Positions 25,641 through 35,670 of a stretch of 64,000 bases of DNA are shown one piece after another. Source of the DNA: Methylohalomonas sp034521715. Its GTDB lineage: Bacteria; Pseudomonadota; Gammaproteobacteria; Methylohalomonadales; Methylohalomonadaceae. Location: the NCBI GenBank assembly GCA_034521715.1, contig JAXHLY010000002.1, positions 310,001-374,000 of the forward strand. The letters run 5' to 3'. The notes under the pieces were generated by a model. It searched no databases. It saw only the letters and a list, made by a program, of their open reading frames with translations, and had not been told where the DNA came from. The stretch's first letter is position 1, and every line of letters starts with the position of its first letter. The translations under genes were made by a program, and so were the position numbers.

Positions 25641-26012
25641 ATGAGCAACACGTCGGAACTGAATGAGTACGAAGCAATCCGCCAGTGCATCCAGCATTAC
25701 ATAGATGGCGCAAAGTCGGCCCGCGGCGATGACATGAAGCCGGCCTTTCACAAGGATGCGACGATATTCGGTTATGTGGGAGCCGATCTTTTCGCCGGTC
25801 CGATACAGGGTCTGTTTGACTGGAATGACAAGAATGATCCGTCGCCGGAGTTAAGGGCCGAGATCACCAAGATCGAGATTGTGGAAAGCATCGCGACCGT
25901 CAGGCTGGAAACCGATAACTGGCTTGGATATCGCTTTACCGACATGTTCACGTTGCTAAAGACCGACGGTCAGTGGCAGGTCATGAACAAGGTGTTTCAT
26001 TTGCATAGTTAG
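25641..26012 (+). CDS. NTF2-like protein (putative lumazine-binding family)
   Basis: 123 aa single-domain alpha+beta protein. EYEAIRQCIQHYIDGAKSARGDDMKPAFHKDATIFGYVGADLF matches the Lumazine_bd_2/SnoaL-like group (PF12893), with VRLETDNWLGYRFTDMFTLLKTDGQWQVMNKVFHLH closing the cone. Function unknown; family members are often stand-alone stress or steroid-isomerase-like proteins. 36 bp after acyP with its own RBS. Confidence 0.8.
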   Translation: MSNTSELNEYEAIRQCIQHYIDGAKSARGDDMKPAFHKDATIFGYVGADLFAGPIQGLFDWNDKNDPSPELRAEITKIEIVESIATVRLETDNWLGYRFTDMFTLLKTDGQWQVMNKVFHLHS

Positions 26013-26474
26013 CCTGCCCGGCAAAGCGCGCTCCGGCACCGGCTACGAGATGAACTGTGAATCAATCGGGATGATCCGCAAATGAACGCGCATGGTGATC
26101 GTATCTCGTCACTCGTGAAGCGTATCTCGTATTATTGATCGGTCCGCGAATGAACGCAAATCAACGCGAATAAAAGATTCCTCACATGCGTTCGGAATGA
26201 CAGAGATCAATCTCCGGTCATTCCGCTAAATATAGTATCTCGACAAGCGGTAGGAGCGCAGCTTGCTGTGCGAATTATCTTCAGCCTTTAGCACGATGCG
26301 ACGGGAATACTGTTATTTAAGGAGATTAATTGTTTACTGGATTACCGCTTTCGCGGTAATGACGGCAGAAAACATTCGCGCTTTGAACCCTCATCCTTCC
26401 TTCTCCCAGAGGGAGAAGGGACAAAGTGCGCTTTGCGCTGTTTTTGTATGCGCGTTCATTCGCGGACTGATAAC
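26013..26474. repeat. Repeat mosaic between the NTF2-like gene and proS
   Basis: 462 bp without a gene, built from several dispersed repeat types. Decamer elements TCCGCAAATGAACGC at 26075-26093 and TCCGCGAATGAACGC at 26143-26173 lie on plus, with an opposed copy at about 26450-26465 reading from the proS stop. Minus-strand heptamers of the ACGAGAT kind lie at 26097-26130. There is a GTAG-type REP at 26250-26275, a palindrome ATTACCGCTTTCGCGGTAAT near 26341, and a CTTCTCCCAGAGGGAGAAGG palindrome near 26399. Short ORFs here are made of repeat sequence and are not genes. Confidence 0.75.
26250..26275 (+). repeat. REP-like palindrome (GTAG type)
   Basis: GTAGGAGCGCAGCTTGCTGTG followed by CGAAT; one mismatch from the copy at 653-678. 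Confidence 0.7.
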
Positions 26475-28183
26475 TTATTGTTCCAGTTGCTGGCGAATGA
26501 AGTCGATTGCTCCATCCAGCGGTATCTGCTTACTTTCGGTTTCGGTCCGGCGCGCTATTCCAGCATACCGGCATCAAGCCCTTTTTCGCTGAAGACGATC
26601 CGCTGTGGTATGCCGATCAATTCCATATCCGCGAACATGACGCCGGGGCGCTCGCGGCGATCATCGAGCAATACATCGATGCCGGCAGCGCGAAGATCGT
26701 CATAAAGCCGTTCCACGGCTTCATGCAAGCGCTGTGACTTGTGCATGTTGATCGGGATCAATCCCAGTTCGAAGGGCGCGATGGCAGTCGGCCAGATGAT
26801 GCCGCGGTCATCATGATTCTGTTCAATCGCCGCGGCCACGAGCCGGGACACGCCAATGCCGTAACAGCCCATGGTCAGGGTGGTGGCCTCGCCGTTTTCA
26901 TTGAGACAGGTGGCTTTCATCGCCTCGCTGTACCTGGTGCCGAGCTGGAAGATATGGCCGACCTCGATGCCGCGGCGAATGACCAGTTTGCCCTTGCCAT
27001 CCGGACTGAGGTCCCCTTCGACGACGTTGCGCAGATCGGCGACTTCGGGTAGCTCGGCGTCACGGCTCCAGTTGATACCGAAATAATGCTTGCCGTCGGT
27101 ATTGGCACCGGCACCGAAATCCGACATCAGTGCCACGGCATGATCGGCAATGCATGGGATGGGCAGCTTGACCGGCCCGAGCGAACCCGGACCGGCACCG
27201 ATCGCGGCAAGGATTTCGGCCTCCGTGGCAAACGTGAACGGTTCGGCCACCTGCGGCAGCTTGGCCGCCTTGACCGCGTTCAGTTCATGGTCGCCGCGGA
27301 CCAGCAATGCAATCAGCCTGCCATCATTGCCCTTGACCACGAGGGTCTTGATGGTTTTTTCAATGGCTAAGCCGTAATCATTGACGAGGTCGGCAATGGT
27401 GCGCGCATTGGGCGTATCGACCAGACGCATGTCTTCGCTGGCTGTGGGGCGTTCGGTGGCCGGCGGCGCGGCCGCGGCCAGTTCGACATTGGCGGCATAG
27501 TCACTGCCGTCGCTGAAGGCGATGGCATCCTCGCCGGAGGCGGCGAGCACGTGGAATTCGTGGGACATCCTGCCGCCGATGGCACCGGTGTCGGCGGCCA
27601 CGGCGCGGAATTCGAGCCCCAGGCGCTCGAAGATGCGGGTGTAGGTGTCATACATCTGCCGATAGGTGTTCTGCAGGCATTCGTCGGTCAGGTGAAACGA
27701 ATAGGCATCCTTCATCAGGAATTCGCGCGCGCGCATGATGCCGAACCGCGGCCGGATCTCGTCGCGGAACTTGGTCTGGATCTGGTACAGGTTGGCGGGT
27801 AGCTGCTTATAGCTGCGGATCTCGCGCCGGACCAGGTCGGTGATGATTTCCTCGTGCGTCGGCCCGAAACAGAACTCGCGTTCATGCCGGTCCTTGAGCC
27901 GCAGCAGTTCCGGTCCGTATTTGTCCCAGCGTTCGGATTCCTGCCACAGCTCGGCTGGCTGTACGGCCGGCATCAACAGTTCCTGTGCGCCGGCGGCATC
28001 CATTTCCTCGCGCACGATGGCCTCGACCTTGCGCAGGACGCGCAATCCCAGCGGCAGCCAGCTGTAAATGCCGGCGGCCAGCTTGCGGATCATGCCGGTC
28101 CGCAGCATCAGCTGGTGGGAAATGATCTCGGCGTCGGCGGGCGCCTCGCGCAGGGTGACAAGCAGGTATGTGGATGTACGCAT
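26475..28183 (-). CDS. proS: Prolyl-tRNA synthetase (frameshift at C-terminus)
   Basis: Class II aminoacyl-tRNA synthetase charging tRNA-Pro, bacterial type with the INS editing domain. Starts MRTSTYLLVTLREAPADAEIISHQLMLR. Class II motif 2 FRDEIRPRFGIMRAREFLMKDAYSF, editing domain around residues 225-400 (TIKTLVVKG...ALLVRGDHELN), motif 3 TMGCYGIGVSRLVAAAIEQ, anticodon domain GLIPINMHKS. The frame stops at 26555 after GLDAGMLE. One missing base there restores E-Y-A-R-R-T-E-T-E-S-K and a tail GAIDFIRQQLEQ ending at 26475, giving about 569 aa (family about 572). Confidence 0.95.
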
Positions 28184-28301
28184 GATGCCGGAAATTATGG
28201 TTTTTCTGTCAGTTTGATATCGGCTGCGGGAGACCGCCGGCCAAGCGCGCCACTATAAACGCTAACGCCTGTCAGGGTAAGCCCTGGGCGTCCCCGGTTG
28301 C

Positions 28302-28330
28302 TTGACCTCCCCGGGGAATCGCAGTACTGT
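28302..28330 (+). promoter_or_regulatory. Candidate sigma-70 promoter for the ilv operon
   Basis: TTGACC (28302-28307), 17-nt spacer, TACTGT (28325-28330), about 85 bp upstream of the ilvI start. The -10 is weak but keeps the TA...T frame. No Ile/Val-rich leader peptide was seen between it and the gene. Confidence 0.5.
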
Positions 28331-28415
28331 TCCCCGCTTCCCCACGGCCTTACCCGGGCCCGGCCGGGAAACTGACATCACTATAACCAAACATGTTTTA
28401 GTTGAGGCAGGTCCA

Positions 28416-30164
<1,749 letters not shown>

Positions 30165-30166
30165 TC

Positions 30167-30659
30167 ATGCGGCACATTCTCTCTCTGCTTCTGGAAAACG
30201 AAGCCGGCGCGCTGTCGCGCGTTTCCGGCCTGTTCTCTGCCCGGGCCTTTAATATCGAATCGCTGACCGTGGCGCCGACCGAGGATCCGAGCATTTCGCG
30301 CATGACGCTGGTCACCATCGGCTCCGATGAAATCGTCGAACAGATCATCAAGCAGCTGAACAAGCTTGTTGACGTAATCAAGGTCGTCGATCTCAGCGAG
30401 GCGCGTCACATTGAACGTGAACTCATGCTGATCAAGACCCAGGCCAAGGGGGCGGCACGCGAGGAGGTCAAGCGACTCGTGGATATTTTTCGTGGCCGTA
30501 TTATTGATGTGACCGAGAAACAGCTATACCATCGAGCTGACCGGTACCGGCGAAAAGCTGAACGCGTTCATCGAGGCGATGGACAAGAGGATGATCCTGG
30601 AAGTCGTGCGCTCCGGGGTGTCCGGTATCGGGCGTGGGGACCGGGCGATTGGGATTTAG
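30167..30659 (+). CDS. ilvH: Acetolactate synthase small subunit (frameshifted)
   Basis: Regulatory ACT-domain subunit giving valine feedback to the large subunit. MRHILSLLLENEAGALSRVSGLFSARAFNIESLTVAPTED is a textbook N-terminus. The second part VKRLVDIFRGRIIDVTEK is followed by one extra C near 30521. In the repaired frame it continues SYTIELTGTGEKLNAFIEAMDKR and ends RGDRAIGI with TAG at 30657-30659, 163 aa as in the family. The uncorrected frame would read past this stop into the repeat that begins at the stop codon. Confidence 0.94.
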
Positions 30660-30760
30660 TTAACTGGTTGACTGGTTAACTTGTTAACTAGTGAATTGGT
30701 TAATTAGTCAGTTTATGAACATGACCAATTAACCATTCAACCAATTAACCAATAAACTAC
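30658..30760. repeat. Opposed octamer arrays between ilvH and ilvC
   Basis: From the ilvH stop on plus: TTAACTGG, TTGACTGG, TTAACTTG, TTAACTAG, TGAATTGG, TTAATTAG (to about 30710). From the ilvC side on minus: TTTATTGG, TTAATTGG, TTGAATGG, TTAATTGG (about 30723-30760). The two are inverted and could fold into a long AT-rich hairpin in the ilvHC transcript. Each unit contains TAA or TGA. Confidence 0.75.
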
Positions 30761-30779
30761 TTTTTGAAGGCAAACAATC

Positions 30780-31802
30780 ATGTCACTGAATATTTATTAC
30801 GATAAGGACTGCCAGATCTTCCCTCATTCAGGGCAAAAAGGTCGCCATCATAGGTTATGGCTCACAGGGCCATGCTCATGCCAACAACCTGAAGGAATCC
30901 GGCGTCGATGTCGTTGTCGGACTGCGGGCCGGTTCCGGTTCGGCGAAAAAGGCCGAGGCCGCGGGTTTGTCGGTCAAATCCATAGAGGAGGCGGTCAAGG
31001 GCGCCGATGTGGTTATGGTGCTGGCCCCGGACGAGCACCAGGCGGCCTGTATGCCGGCCAGATCGAGCCCAATATGAAGAAGGGTGCCGTCCTGGCTTTC
31101 GCCCACGGCTTTAATATCCATTTCCAGCAGATCGTGCCGCGCGCCGATCTGGACGTCATCATGATTGCGCCCAAGGGGCCGGGCCACCTGGTACGCTCCA
31201 CCTATACCCAGGGCGGCGGCGTGCCGTCACTGATTGCGGTTTACCGGGATGCCTCCGGCCAGGCCAAGGAGATAGCGCTGTCCTATGCCTCCGCCAACGG
31301 CGGTGGACGTGCCGGCGTTATCGAGACCAGTTTCCGCGAAGAGACCGAAACCGACCTGTTCGGCGAGCAGACCGTGCTCTGCGGTGGCCTGACCGCCCTG
31401 ATCCAGAACGGTTTCGAGACCCTGGTGGAGGCCGGCTATGCCCCGGAAATGGCCTATTTCGAGTGCCTGCACGAGGTAAAGCTGATTGTGGACTTGATTT
31501 ATGAGGGCGGCATCGCCAACATGCGCTACTCGATTTCGAATACGGCCGAGTACGGCGACTTTACCCGCGGTCCGCGCGTCATCAACGAGCAATCGCGCCA
31601 GGCCATGAAGGACATACTCGGGGAAATCCAGACCGGTGAATTTGCCAAGGAATTCATTCTGGAGAATCAAAGTGGTACGGCCCGGATGAAGGCCATGCGC
31701 CGTCTCAGCAGCGAGCACCAGATCGAACAGGTGGGGGAGAAGCTGCGTGGCATGATGCCCTGGATAGGCAAGAACAAGCTGGTCGACCAGCAGAAAAACT
31801 AA
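30780..31802 (+). CDS. ilvC: Ketol-acid reductoisomerase (two frameshifts)
   Basis: NADPH-dependent isomeroreductase, second step of Val/Ile synthesis. Start ATG 30780 (MSLNIYYDKDC) with a GAAGG site. An extra T near 30820 and a missing C near 31047 put residues about 14-90 in another frame. There the sequence reads LIQGKKVAIIGYGSQGHAHANN (Rossmann loop), VGLRAGSGSAKKAEAAG and VVMVLAPDEHQ. After that the normal frame gives MIAPKGPGHLVR, the class I catalytic residues in ETDLFGEQTVLCGG and FECLHEVKLIVDLIYEGG. Repaired length about 340 aa, normal for class I. Confidence 0.95.
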   Translation: MSLNIYYDKDCQIFPHSGQKGRHHRLWLTGPCSCQQPEGIRRRCRCRTAGRFRFGEKGRGRGFVGQIHRGGGQGRRCGYGAGPGRAPGGLYAGQIEPNMKKGAVLAFAHGFNIHFQQIVPRADLDVIMIAPKGPGHLVRSTYTQGGGVPSLIAVYRDASGQAKEIALSYASANGGGRAGVIETSFREETETDLFGEQTVLCGGLTALIQNGFETLVEAGYAPEMAYFECLHEVKLIVDLIYEGGIANMRYSISNTAEYGDFTRGPRVINEQSRQAMKDILGEIQTGEFAKEFILENQSGTARMKAMRRLSSEHQIEQVGEKLRGMMPWIGKNKLVDQQKN

Positions 31803-31929
31803 GCAGTCCCGAACCGGTCCAATATGGTAGTTGTACAGCCATGGACACCGCATGCTTTCAAAACGCCCGATCGCGTCGGTGGCGGGCGTTGTGCATTTAT
31901 AATTCACCCAGCAAACGGCCGGATGTTTG

Positions 31930-32609
31930 ATGTTTAGCGATGCCCGAGTAACAGTTATCCAATTATCGCCCGCGAAGGCTGGCCGTTGCTGATTTTGATC
32001 GTGGCCCTGGCACTGTTATTGAAGCTGTACAGCCTGACGGCAGGTTTTGTCATTCTGGGTCTGTTTGCCGTGCTGCTGGTATTGTTCCGGGACCCGATGC
32101 GGGTAATACCGTCGGTGCCGGCGGGACTGGTCAGTCCGATTCACGGCCGTGTTGTTTCCATCGATCATGTTCACGACAATTGGCTGGACCGCCCTGCGAC
32201 ACATATCCGCCTGCGCATGTCGCCCCTCGATATCTATTCACTGCGCTGTCCTATCGAAGGCAGGATCATGGATCAGCGCTCCGGCCGCGATCACGAGAAC
32301 CCCGGAATCCGCCAGTACGCCTTCTGGATCCGGACCGATGAGGGCGATGACATTGTGGTCTCGATCCGTATGAGCTGGTTGCCGAAGCGCGCTTGCATTT
32401 ATGTCCAGAGCGGTGAACGCCTGGGGCAGGGACAGCGCTGTGGTTATCTCTACCTCGGTGGAGAAGTGGACCTGTGGCTGCCGCAACAACTTCGTCTCGA
32501 TGTGGAATCCGGCCAGCGCATTGTTGGCGGTTCCATGCTGATGGGCAAGCTGGTACACCGTAACGGCACCCATATTGATGTAGATACCGTTCCCGCCGCC
32601 AACGCCTGA
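31930..32609 (+). CDS. Phosphatidylserine decarboxylase-like protein lacking the pyruvoyl serine
   Basis: Position between ilvC and pssA and the motifs YPIIAREGWP, FRDPMRVIPSVPAGLVSPIHGRV mark the short PSD family that normally makes phosphatidylethanolamine. The self-cleaving serine is expected in a FGS(R)VD segment; here it reads YLYLGGEVDLWLP, with Gly in place of Ser, so a pyruvoyl group could not form there. YPIIAREGW lies upstream of the first in-frame start (TTG 31986). A one-base loss near 31950 would link it to ATG 31930 (MFSDARVNSYPII), the start used here. N-terminal hydrophobic helix at about 20-50. Activity uncertain. Confidence 0.72.
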
Positions 32610-32672
32610 TTCCCTCCTTTCGCATCATTCAGTTCCTGATTCACCGACAACATTACGGACCCTGACGCAGTT

Positions 32673-32766
32673 TGTCATTTCGAGCGCCAGCGAGAAATCC
32701 CTGTCTCGACCGCAGGGAAAGACGCCTGCGGCGAATTTCTCGTCACTTCGTTCCTTCGAAATGACA
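32673..32766. repeat. Dispersed imperfect palindrome (TGTCATTTCGA...TCGAAATGACA)
   Basis: 94 bp between psd and pssA with ends TGTCATTTCGAGC and TTCGAAATGACA and internal inverted pieces AGCGAGAAAT/ATTTCTCGT. This is a MITE- or REP-like layout, seen in many proteobacteria as GTCATTTCGA...GAGAAAT repeats. The rest of 32610-32891 shows nothing recognisable. Confidence 0.7.
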
Positions 32767-32891
32767 GCCTGGAGTGCGCAGATTTCAGAACTGAGCCACT
32801 ATCCATTTACGATCCAGTTTGCAAGCTTACACAGCGCACGCGACAATGCAGCCGCGATGACCATTATTGCCCCTATACGGCCGGAGACTGT

Positions 32892-33686
32892 ATGAACCGC
32901 GGACGCGGCATATATCTTTTGCCCAATCTGTTTACGACGGCCGCCCTGTTTGCCGGTTTTTACGCGATTGTCGCCGCCAGCAGTCAGAGGTTTGAAGCGG
33001 CGGCGGTGGCCATCTTCGTGGCGATCATCCTCGACGGCATGGACGGTCGCATTGCCCGGATGACCAGTACCGAGAGCAATTTCGGCGCCCAGTACGACAG
33101 TCTCTCCGACATGGTGTCATTCGGCCTGACGCCGGCCCTTGTGATGTATGAATGGTCGCTGGCCTCCATGGGCAAGGCCGGCTGGCTGGCGGCGTTTATT
33201 TATGCGGCGGCTGCGGCGTTACGCCTGGCCCGGTTCAATACCCAGGTCGGCAGCGCCGACAAGCGCTATTTCCAGGGTCTGCCGTCACCGGCCGCAGCGG
33301 GTTTGATTGCCGCACTGGTGTGGCTGGCCGAGCGTTATGCATTCGATATTTTTATCGTTACCCAAGGGTTCACACTGTTTTTGACCGTGGCCGCCGGCAT
33401 CCTCATGGTGAGCAACGTCCGCTACCACAGTTTCAAGGAACTCGATCTGCGCGGCAAGGTACCGTTCATGACCATTCTCGTCATCGTGCTGGTATTCGTG
33501 TTTATCTCGATTGAACCGCCGCTGGTGCTGTTCGGTATTCTGCTGCTATATGCGGTATCCGGGCCGGTCCTGACCTTGATGCAGCTGCGCCAGCACCGGG
33601 CCCGCCGCGCCGGCATCAGTACTGACGACCGTCAGCCGGCAAGTGAATCCGGCAATGACCGGCCGGCTGACAAGGCCGATCCCTGA
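32892..33686 (+). CDS. pssA: CDP-diacylglycerol--serine O-phosphatidyltransferase
   Basis: Integral membrane CDP-alcohol phosphotransferase making phosphatidylserine from CDP-DAG and serine. 264 aa with about seven helices. The class motif is exact: DGMDGRIARMTSTESNFGAQYDSLSDMVSFG (D-G-x2-A-R-x8-G-x3-D-x3-D), residues about 47-76. N-terminal YLLPNLFTTAALFAGFYAI is typical of the Bacillus-type enzyme. A polar C-terminal tail follows. Its product would normally feed the PSD-like protein upstream. Confidence 0.95.
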   Translation: MNRGRGIYLLPNLFTTAALFAGFYAIVAASSQRFEAAAVAIFVAIILDGMDGRIARMTSTESNFGAQYDSLSDMVSFGLTPALVMYEWSLASMGKAGWLAAFIYAAAAALRLARFNTQVGSADKRYFQGLPSPAAAGLIAALVWLAERYAFDIFIVTQGFTLFLTVAAGILMVSNVRYHSFKELDLRGKVPFMTILVIVLVFVFISIEPPLVLFGILLLYAVSGPVLTLMQLRQHRARRAGISTDDRQPASESGNDRPADKADP

Positions 33687-33703
33687 ATCGCGGGATTCCA
33701 TAG

Positions 33704-33857
33704 TACCTGCGGGGCCTCGCAACACCCTGCCGGGCAATGTCGAATCAGCCGGTTAAGTCCGGGAAGAATCGGTGCCTGGATGAGCGAGGTTGCCGCGGTC
33801 CCTGGCGGGACCTCGCAACACCCGATCGGATAAATCGGTCGGGTGGTTTAGACCGGG
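33704..33857 (+). repeat. Imperfect 60-bp direct repeat upstream of the leucine leader
   Basis: Copy 1 (33704-33763) and copy 2 (33799-33857) share CCTCGCAACACCC, then GGGCAAT/GGATAAAT, a CGG-rich stretch and GGTTTAGACCGGG or its variant GGTTAAGTCCGGG. Copy 2 abuts the leader promoter. It may be a duplicated regulatory segment or an intergenic duplication. Confidence 0.55.
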
Positions 33858-33859
33858 TC

Positions 33860-33888
33860 TTGAAATAAACCGGCCAGCATCCTATATT
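33860..33888 (+). promoter_or_regulatory. Sigma-70 promoter for the leucine leader and leuA
   Basis: TTGAAA (33860-33865), exactly 17 nt, TATATT (33883-33888): a near-consensus promoter. The expected transcription start (about 33895) falls 3-6 nt before the leader ATGs at 33898 and 33901, implying a leaderless or nearly leaderless message. Confidence 0.8.
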
Positions 33889-33897
33889 GTCAATATC

Positions 33898-33984
33898 ATG
33901 ATGCAGCAAAGCGCACACAAGCTTTCCCTCCAGGGCCGCACTGCCGGTCCCGCGCTGCTGCTCGGCCTGCTGCTGCCCTGCTAG
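33898..33984 (+). CDS. Leucine-rich leader (attenuator) peptide of leuA
   Basis: 28 codons: MMQQSAHKLSLQ, then a GC-rich middle, then ALLLGLLLPC and TAG. Six of eight codons near the end are Leu (CTG CTG CTC GGC CTG CTG CTG), the usual sign of ribosome-stalling attenuation by charged tRNA-Leu. It lies 130 bp before leuA and right after a strong promoter. Two hairpins follow (34024-34039 and 34069-34093), but neither has a T tract, so the control mechanism (termination, Rho or translation) is open. Start by position and context; a longer frame reaching back to 33790 crosses the promoter and is unlikely. Confidence 0.82.
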   Translation: MMQQSAHKLSLQGRTAGPALLLGLLLPC

Positions 33985-34023
33985 GGCAGATATTCTCACA
34001 CCACATTTCCGTATAGTCCGTCC

Positions 34024-34093
34024 GGCCGTTAACCCGGCCAGGCACACCATTGATTCACAGTTGTCGCCCCGGAGTCATCTGTCTACACTCCGG
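34024..34093 (+). promoter_or_regulatory. Hairpins in the leuA leader
   Basis: Hairpin 1: GGCCG (34024-34028) with CGGCC (34035-34039). Hairpin 2: CCGGAGT (34069-34075) with ACTCCGG (34087-34093), an 11-nt loop, ending about 20 nt before the leuA ATG and so placed to hide the ribosome-binding region. No poly-T follows either. Confidence 0.5.
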
Positions 34094-34113
34094 CACAGGC
34101 AGGAAGCACAGAA

Positions 34114-35670
34114 ATGAGCGCAAAAGACAAACTTTACATATTCGATACAACGCTTCGCGATGGTGAGCAGAGCCCTGGCGCATCGATGACCAAAGAGGAA
34201 AAGGTGCGCATAGCCAAGGCCCTGGAGCGCATGCGCGTCGACGTGATCGAGGCCGGTTTTCCGGCCGCCAGTCCCGGCGATGCCGAGGCGGTACGGGCCG
34301 TTGCCGAAGTCGTTAAGGAAAGTACGGTCTGCGGTCTCGCCCGCGCCCTGGATAACGATATCGACACCGCGGCCGACGCCCTGAAACCCGCCGAGTCGGC
34401 GCGTATTCATACGTTCATCGCTACATCGCCGATACACATGCAGACGAAACTGCGCATGGAACCGGATCAGGTCGTCGAGCAGGCCATCCGTGCGGTAAAA
34501 CGGGCCCGCCAGTATACCGATAATGTCGAGTTCTCGGCCGAGGATGCCGGGCGTTCCGAATTCGATTTCCTCTGCCGGATCATCGAGGTGGCTATTGATG
34601 CCGGCGCCAATACGATCAATATCCCGGATACGGTTGGTTACATATCTGCCCAGCCAGTTCGGCGATCTGATCCGGCGCCTGCGCGAGAGCATACCGAATG
34701 CTGACAAGGCGGTGTTTTCCGTGCATTGTCACAACGATCTCGGTCTTGCCGTCGCCAATTCGCTGTCCGCCGTTCTGAATGGCGCGCGTCAGGTTGAATG
34801 CACGATCAACGGCCTCGGCGAACGTGCCGGTAATGCCGCGCTGGAAGAGATCGCCATGAGCGTGCGCACGCGCCAGGATATGTTCCCCTGCAATGTTGAC
34901 CTCGATACCCGCGAGATTGTCGATTGTTCCCGCCTGGTGTCGACCATTACCGGTTTTGTCGTACAGCCGAACAAGGCCATCGTCGGTGCCAATGCCTTTG
35001 CGCATGAGTCCGGCATTCATCAGGACGGCGTGCTCAAGAACCGCGAGACCTACGAGATCATGCAGGCCGAGGACGTCGGCTGGAATACTAACCGCATGGT
35101 GCTCGGCAAGCATTCCGGCCGGCAATGCCTTCAAGGCGCGTCTGAAGGAACTCGGCATCGAGTTCGCGCGCGAGGAAGAGTTGAATTCAGCCTTCAGCCG
35201 CTTCAAGGATCTCGCCGACAAGAAACACGAGATCTATGACGAGGACCTGCAGGCCCTGGTCTCGGAAGTGATTCATGACTCGGTCAAGGAACGCTTCAAG
35301 CTGGTCGGCATGCGCGTATGTTCCGAAACCGGCGAAACTCCGGTCGCCCATGTCACGCTGTCGGTGGACGGCAATGAACAGGAGGCCACGGCCGAGGGCG
35401 ATGGACAGGTCGATGCCACGTTCAAGGCGATCGAGGCCATTATCAACAGCGGCTGCGATCTGCAGCTTGTACTCGGTGAACAACATCACCACCGGTACCG
35501 ACTGGCAGGGTGAGGTCACGGTGCGCGTCGACAAGAGCGGCCGCATCGTCAACGGCCAGGGGGCTGATACCGATATCGTGATCGCCTCGGCCAAGGCCTA
35601 TATCAACGCCCTGAACAAGGCACTGCAGAATAGCGGGCGCATGCACCCGCAGACGGCCAGCCAGGTATGA
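34114..35670 (+). CDS. leuA: 2-isopropylmalate synthase (three frameshifts)
   Basis: First committed step of leucine synthesis: acetyl-CoA plus 2-oxoisovalerate. MSAKDKLYIFDTTLRDGEQSPGASM has the catalytic/metal motif DTTLRDGEQ. Then VHIHTFIA-type TIM-barrel strands, SVHCHNDLGLAVANSL, INGLGERAGNAALEEI and AFAHESGIHQDGVLKN, and a C-terminal regulatory domain (YSVNNITTGTDWQGEVTVRV) for leucine feedback. One-base insertions near 34645 (GY|LPSQFGDL), 35122 (HSGR|NAFKARL) and 35468 (LQL|YSVNN) break the frame. The repaired protein is about 517 aa, family length. Preceded by the leucine leader. Confidence 0.95.

Noticed and set aside
26263..26737. Plus-strand ORFs in the gap before proS
   Set aside because: They are built of REP, decamer and palindrome sequence and then run antisense to proS.
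33790..33897. Longer version of the leucine leader ORF starting at 33790
   Set aside because: The added part crosses the promoter and the direct repeat; only the part from 33898 has leader character.
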